From assembly GCA_002359495.1 (NCBI GenBank), contig DENB01000086.1:1-45931 (forward strand): a stretch of 45,931 nt of DNA, in the 5' to 3' direction. The notes beneath the pieces were generated by a model that was given only the letters and a program-made list of their open reading frames with translations, was not told the origin of the DNA and searched no databases. Origin of the DNA: Enterobacteriaceae bacterium UBA2655. Lineage in GTDB: Bacteria; Pseudomonadota; Gammaproteobacteria; Enterobacterales; Enterobacteriaceae. The translations under genes and the position numbers were made by a program. Positions 42,409-45,931 of this stretch are shown here, piece by piece; position 1 is the first letter of the stretch; the number at the start of each line of letters is the position of its first letter.

Positions 42409-42507
42409 TTAAGCCTTTCTTTCTCCAAGCGTAGCCCCGCACGGTGGGTTAATAATCACCACCACGCTAATCACGACTAGGCTAATCACTTGTAGAAGGG
42501 CTTTCAT
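42409..42507 (-). CDS. ilvL: ilv operon leader peptide
   Basis: A 32-residue leader peptide starting at the ATG at 42507. It begins MKALLQVISLVVISVVV and ends PPCGATLGERKA, the same length and plan as E. coli IlvL. The peptide is dominated by valine, isoleucine and leucine codons (14 of 32), the control codons of this attenuation system. The attenuator follows at 42353-42389. Confidence 0.96.
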   Translation of the reverse strand: MKALLQVISLVVISVVVIINPPCGATLGERKA

Positions 42508-42549
42508 GTATTGTTCGTTTTTTCGTTAGTTCGAAGTAATGTCTACAGA

Positions 42550-42577
42550 GTTATCATAGTCAGGGGGAAGCTGACAA
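42550..42577 (-). promoter_or_regulatory. Promoter of the ilvLXGMEDA operon
   Basis: On the minus strand TTGTCA (-35, 42572-42577) and GATAAC (-10, 42550-42555) are 16 bp apart. The predicted start is about 35 nt before ilvL, a normal leader length. Assigned by pattern and position. Confidence 0.6.
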
Positions 42578-42838
42578 CTTTTTTCATCATTATTTTTTAT
42601 GTCCCGTACTGATGCGGCTTATTATCATCTTGTTATTAAAAGGTTATTCATATTTGTGATAAATATTCATAACTTTCGCTGCGTAATGAATATTTTCGCA
42701 AAAGCGGATAACCATTCGCAGAAGGCCAGCTACGAATTGCAAAGCGCGAGAATTTTTCCGGCATGGCCCGCAGCTTTCTCTTTTTACTGTCGCGCCAAAC
42801 TTCCGCCCGGGAAATGATGAGCATAACAAGGAGCGGTT
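42578..42838. other. Upstream region of ilvL and yifB
   Basis: An AT-rich gap between the ilv operon promoter and the yifB ATG. It holds the rightward yifB promoter (not resolved) and A/T tracts upstream of the ilv promoter that could be an UP element or bind IHF, as in E. coli. Two short frames here have no ribosome site or coding signs. Confidence 0.4.
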
Positions 42839-44359
42839 ATGTCATTGTCAAAAGTATTAACCCGTGCGGCGTTGGGCGTCGAAGCGCCGCTGGTCACGGT
42901 GGAAGCCCACCTGAGCAACGGCCTGCCAGCGCTAACCCTGGTCGGGCTGCCGGAAACCACGGTCAAGGAAGCGCGCGAACGGGTGCGCAGCGCGATCATT
43001 AATAGCGGATTCAGCTTTCCCACCAAACGCATCACTATCAATCTTGCGCCTGCGGATTTGCCCAAAGAGGGCGGCCGTTATGACCTCCCTATCGCCGTTG
43101 CGATTCTCGCAGCGTCAGAACAGCTTCCTGCCGACAAACTGCCGCACTATGAGTTTCTGGGCGAATTGGCTCTTAACGGCGCGCTCTGTGGCGTACAGGG
43201 CGCCATTCCGGCCGCGATGGCGGCACAGCAGGCGGGACGCCAGCTGGTGCTTGCCGTAGAGAATCAACAGGATGTGGGTTTAATTCAGCAGGGCGAATCC
43301 CTGGTGGGCAATCATCTGCTGGAGATCTGCGCTTTTCTGCACAATAAAGCGACGCTGCCGATAGCCTGCTGCGAGCGGCTCGAACAGCAGGAAGCTCAGG
43401 AGGATCTCAGCGATATCATTGGTCAGGAACAGGGACGACGTGCGCTGGAGATTACCGCAGCGGGCGGACATAACCTGCTGTTGATCGGGCCGCCCGGCAC
43501 CGGCAAAACCATGCTGGCTACGCGCCTGCCGGGCATTATGCCGCCGCTGAGCGATCGGGAGGCGCTTGAGTGCGCTGCTATCGCCAGCCTTGTGGATCGC
43601 GGCGCGCTGCATAAGCAGTGGCGCAAGCGGCCTTTTCGCGCCCCGCATCACAGCGCATCGCTTTACGCGCTTATTGGCGGCGGCGCGCTGCCCCGTCCGG
43701 GGGAAATTTCATTAGCGCATAATGGCGTGCTGTTTTTAGATGAACTGCCGGAATATGAACGCAAGGTGCTGGACTCGCTGCGCGAACCGATCGAGTCGGG
43801 AGAGATCACCATTTCGCGCGCCCGCGCAAAGGTAACCTATCCGGCGCGTTTTCAGTTGGTCGCAGCCATGAACCCCAGCCCGACCGGCCATTATCAGGGC
43901 AACCATAACCGCTGCTCTCCCCAACAGGTTTTGCGCTATCTGAGCCGACTTTCCGGTCCTTTTCTCGATCGTTTCGATTTATCGCTTGAAGTGCCACTGC
44001 TGCCCGCCGGTATGTTAAGCCAGCAATCCCGCGCCTGTGAGACATCGCAAGACGTACGGGCGCGCGTATTGCTTGCTCGGGAGAAACAGCTGGCGCGCGC
44101 AGGAAAGATCAATGCGCATCTGAGTAATCCGGACATTCAACAGTGGTGTGAAATCGCTCCTGATGACGCCGTCTGGCTGGAAACAATACTGAATACGCTG
44201 GGGCTCTCCGTGCGCGCCTGGCAGCGCATTCTGAAGGTGGCGAGAACTATCGCCGATCTGGCGGGAGAGGAGAGAATCAGACGGGAGCATTTGCAGGAAG
44301 CGGTGAGCTACCGCAGCATTGATCGTCTGATGATTTACCTGCATAAAAGCCTGGAATAA
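42839..44359 (+). CDS. yifB: YifB (ComM-like) Mg-chelatase-family AAA+ protein
   Basis: A 506-residue hexameric AAA+ ATPase of the YifB/ComM family; ComM helps extend recombination during natural transformation in other gammaproteobacteria. N-terminal domain: VTVEAHLSNGLPALTLVGLPET, LAPADLPKEGGRYDLPIA. ATPase: Walker A GPPGTGKT (217-224), FRAPHHSAS, and Walker B VLFLDELPEYER. The C-terminal block CSPQQVLRYLSRLSGPFLDRFDL is typical. AAGGAG precedes the ATG. It is divergent from the ilv operon and converges on maoP. Confidence 0.97.
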   Translation: MSLSKVLTRAALGVEAPLVTVEAHLSNGLPALTLVGLPETTVKEARERVRSAIINSGFSFPTKRITINLAPADLPKEGGRYDLPIAVAILAASEQLPADKLPHYEFLGELALNGALCGVQGAIPAAMAAQQAGRQLVLAVENQQDVGLIQQGESLVGNHLLEICAFLHNKATLPIACCERLEQQEAQEDLSDIIGQEQGRRALEITAAGGHNLLLIGPPGTGKTMLATRLPGIMPPLSDREALECAAIASLVDRGALHKQWRKRPFRAPHHSASLYALIGGGALPRPGEISLAHNGVLFLDELPEYERKVLDSLREPIESGEITISRARAKVTYPARFQLVAAMNPSPTGHYQGNHNRCSPQQVLRYLSRLSGPFLDRFDLSLEVPLLPAGMLSQQSRACETSQDVRARVLLAREKQLARAGKINAHLSNPDIQQWCEIAPDDAVWLETILNTLGLSVRAWQRILKVARTIADLAGEERIRREHLQEAVSYRSIDRLMIYLHKSLE

Positions 44360-44384
44360 AAAACGGGGCCAAAGCCCCATTTAT
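44356..44384. terminator. Bidirectional terminator between yifB and maoP
   Basis: GGGGC pairs with GCCCC around four bases, with A-run on the left (T-run for maoP transcripts) and ATTTATTT on the right (yifB). Confidence 0.8.
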
Positions 44385-44723
44385 TTAATCTTCGCTGTCA
44401 CTGTAGTCTTCAACGCTATCCATCTGCGGTTTGCCGCCAGAGAGCGTATGGAAGCGCTTAGGACGCTTGATGCGGGTCATATACTTAGACCATACGCGCT
44501 CAGCTTCCGTTTGCGGCTCACGAATACCACGACATACTTCAATAAACAGACGTTCTTCTTCGGTAACCGGTTCACGTTTTGCCAGATCTAATTCATTAAA
44601 GGCATAACCGTGCCGTTCCAGAAGCTGAGCTTCCTTAATGGTGAAATCACCGTGACGCGAAAACCCACGGGGGTAATGTTTATTATCAAAGAAACGATTT
44701 GCAGTTGCGAAACTATCCGCCAT
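44385..44723 (-). CDS. maoP: Macrodomain Ori organisation protein MaoP
   Basis: A 112-residue protein, same length as E. coli MaoP (YifE), which with its site maoS organises the Ori macrodomain of the chromosome. It begins [28 protein letters not shown] and has the acidic tail EDYSDSED. The ATG has AGGAG upstream. It is divergent from hdfR; the 121-bp gap is where maoS is expected, but I cannot mark it. Confidence 0.96.
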   Translation of the reverse strand: MADSFATANRFFDNKHYPRGFSRHGDFTIKEAQLLERHGYAFNELDLAKREPVTEEERLFIEVCRGIREPQTEAERVWSKYMTRIKRPKRFHTLSGGKPQMDSVEDYSDSED

Positions 44724-44844
44724 CTTACACGCTCCTAATTCTCTTATGGCCGTGCTATTTATGGCGCGGAGTATTAGTTACGCTTGACAGAGTGTAAAAC
44801 AAAACATTTAAATCATTACGACAAACATTTTTTGGGAGAAAGCT

Positions 44845-45669
44845 GTGGATACGGAATTACTGAAAACTTTCCTGGAAGTGAGCAGAACACGCCATTTCGG
44901 ACGTGCTGCGGAAGCACTCTATCTCACTCAATCTGCCGTCAGTTTTCGCATCCGTCAGTTGGAAAACCAGCTGGGAGTTAACCTTTTCACTCGACATCGC
45001 AATAACATACGGCTGACTTCAGCAGGCGAACGCTTACTGCCTTATGCAGAAAGTTTGATGAGCACTTGGCTGATGGCGAAGAAAGAAGTGTCGCATACGC
45101 AGCAGCATCATGAGCTTTCTATCGGGGCCAGCGCATCGCTGTGGGAAGCGTATCTGACGCCCTGGCTTCAGACGCTCTACGAGAACAGGGAAAGTTTGCA
45201 CCTTGAGGCGCGCGTTGCGCAGCGCCATCTGCTGGTTAAGCAATTACATGAACGGCAGCTGGATCTGCTGATTACCACTGAAGCGCCTAAAATGGACGAG
45301 CTGACAAGTCAGCAGATAGGCCATATTTCGTTGGCTCTGTTCAGAGCGCGTAAAACGGAAAAGCGCGAAAAATATGATTATATCAAGCTTGAGTGGGGAG
45401 CCGACTTTCATCAACATGAAAGCTACCTTTCCGGCGGCGACGACGTACCGGTTTTAACCACCACATCGGCGCATGTCACACGCGAATTGCTACATACTAC
45501 TGGCGCCTGCGCGTTTTTACCTGACTTCTGGCATAGCCTCTATAGCGATTTGATGGTGATCCCGGATACGCCTGTCGCAGTACGGCCTTTATATGCTGTC
45601 TGGCTGCAAAACAGCGATCAGCAGGCGCATATTCGCCAGCTGCTGAAATTCCCAGTGCTGGCGCGTTAG
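44845..45669 (+). CDS. hdfR: LysR-family regulator HdfR
   Basis: A 274-residue regulator that represses the flagellar master operon flhDC and affects glutamate synthase in E. coli. GTG start at 44845 with GGGAGAA upstream. The first 60 residues ([25 protein letters not shown]) and [17 protein letters not shown] are close to E. coli HdfR; the effector half is more divergent but keeps [10 protein letters not shown] and [14 protein letters not shown]. Neighbours (tRNA-Trp, maoP) match E. coli. Confidence 0.95.
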   Translation: MDTELLKTFLEVSRTRHFGRAAEALYLTQSAVSFRIRQLENQLGVNLFTRHRNNIRLTSAGERLLPYAESLMSTWLMAKKEVSHTQQHHELSIGASASLWEAYLTPWLQTLYENRESLHLEARVAQRHLLVKQLHERQLDLLITTEAPKMDELTSQQIGHISLALFRARKTEKREKYDYIKLEWGADFHQHESYLSGGDDVPVLTTTSAHVTRELLHTTGACAFLPDFWHSLYSDLMVIPDTPVAVRPLYAVWLQNSDQQAHIRQLLKFPVLAR

Positions 45670-45790
45670 GCCGCAGTGGATGGCGTTAGAGCTGTAAAAG
45701 GGAAGCATTGGCGGAAGAGAAGCGTGAAAAGGAACTGAGTGAAAGGGATTTACGCTCGATTCTTTACCTGCCAGCAGAAATATTACAGAC

Positions 45791-45826
45791 AAAAAAAATC
45801 CTTTGCCGAAGCAAAGGATTATTTTC
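45791..45826 (-). terminator. Terminator of the rRNA/tRNA operon
   Basis: On the minus strand AATCCTTTGC pairs with GCAAAGGATT around TTCG, followed by TTTTTTT. It follows tRNA-Trp directly and should end the rrn transcript. Confidence 0.93.
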
Positions 45827-45902
<76 letters not shown>

Positions 45903-45911
45903 AAATAAGGG

Positions 45912-45931
45912 TGGCGGTGCGGACGGGACTC
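45912..45931 (-). tRNA. 3' end of tRNA-Asp (cut by window edge)
   Basis: The last 20 bases of a tRNA ending CCGCACCGCCA, after GAGTCCCGT. T-arm, discriminator G and position nine bases before tRNA-Trp fit tRNA-Asp, as in E. coli rrnC. The acceptor strand CCGCACC differs from E. coli CCGTTCC. The identity rests on 20 bases. Confidence 0.7.

Overview
The window is chromosomal DNA of a gammaproteobacterium of the order Enterobacterales. The evidence is the gene order at the right end: tRNA-Asp/tRNA-Trp (end of an rRNA operon), hdfR, maoP, yifB, ilvLXGMEDA, ilvY, ilvC, all close to the Escherichia coli versions. The high GC content and the accessory gene set suggest a relative outside Escherichia/Salmonella, perhaps Erwiniaceae (Pantoea/Mixta/Erwinia-like). 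That last step is an inference. I see no insertion sequence, prophage or CRISPR array.

Layout. 1-9.2 kb: a cut-off MFS exporter with a divergent LysR regulator, yqhA, an HD-GYP protein with a frameshifted C-terminus, a GudP-type sugar-acid transporter coupled to a 2-hydroxyacid reductase, an orphan sugar-binding protein, and an ABC exporter. 9.2-18.4 kb: a FemAB-like acyltransferase, an AraC regulator broken by an amber codon, an SDR, an esterase, a TIM-barrel isomerase, crcB with a fluoride riboswitch, a VOC protein, two overlapping hydrolase-like genes and an FAH-family gene. 18.4-20.4 kb: a 25-codon AzuC-like small protein gene with a strong 3' hairpin, mntP with an MntR box and promoter, a small membrane protein and a YgiW/YdeI-type OB-fold protein. 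20.8-25 kb: mqo and a phosphoketolase. 25-29.6 kb: LysE-family exporter with a divergent MocR-type regulator, a GST, a PhzF protein and an SDR. 29.7-33.3 kb: yhjC-yhjD-yhjE. 33.4-42.6 kb: branched-chain amino acid genes, with ilvC and ilvY divergent and the ilvLXGMEDA operon complete, including leader peptide, attenuator and the 16-codon ilvX. 42.8 kb to the end: yifB, maoP, hdfR, tRNA-Trp and the 3' end of tRNA-Asp.

How the genes work together. ilvA makes 2-oxobutanoate, ilvG/ilvM and ilvC make the dihydroxy acids, ilvD dehydrates them and ilvE transaminates them. The operon is controlled by attenuation and ilvC by IlvY. mqo feeds malate electrons to quinone, and phosphoketolase gives a shortcut from sugar phosphates to acetyl phosphate. 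Two ion-efflux systems (CrcB for fluoride, MntP for manganese) each carry visible control elements for their own ion. Several regulator/target pairs are divergent (LysR/MFS, MocR/LysE, YhjC/SDR, AraC/SDR), and in the last the regulator is broken.

Most notable items: the fluoride riboswitch with promoter and a possible switching stem; the AzuC-like gene and its hairpin; the amber AraC and frameshifted HD-GYP genes; the ilvA terminator hidden in the ilvY coding end; and three convergent pairs that share a TTAA double stop. I did not find a clearly novel multi-gene system.
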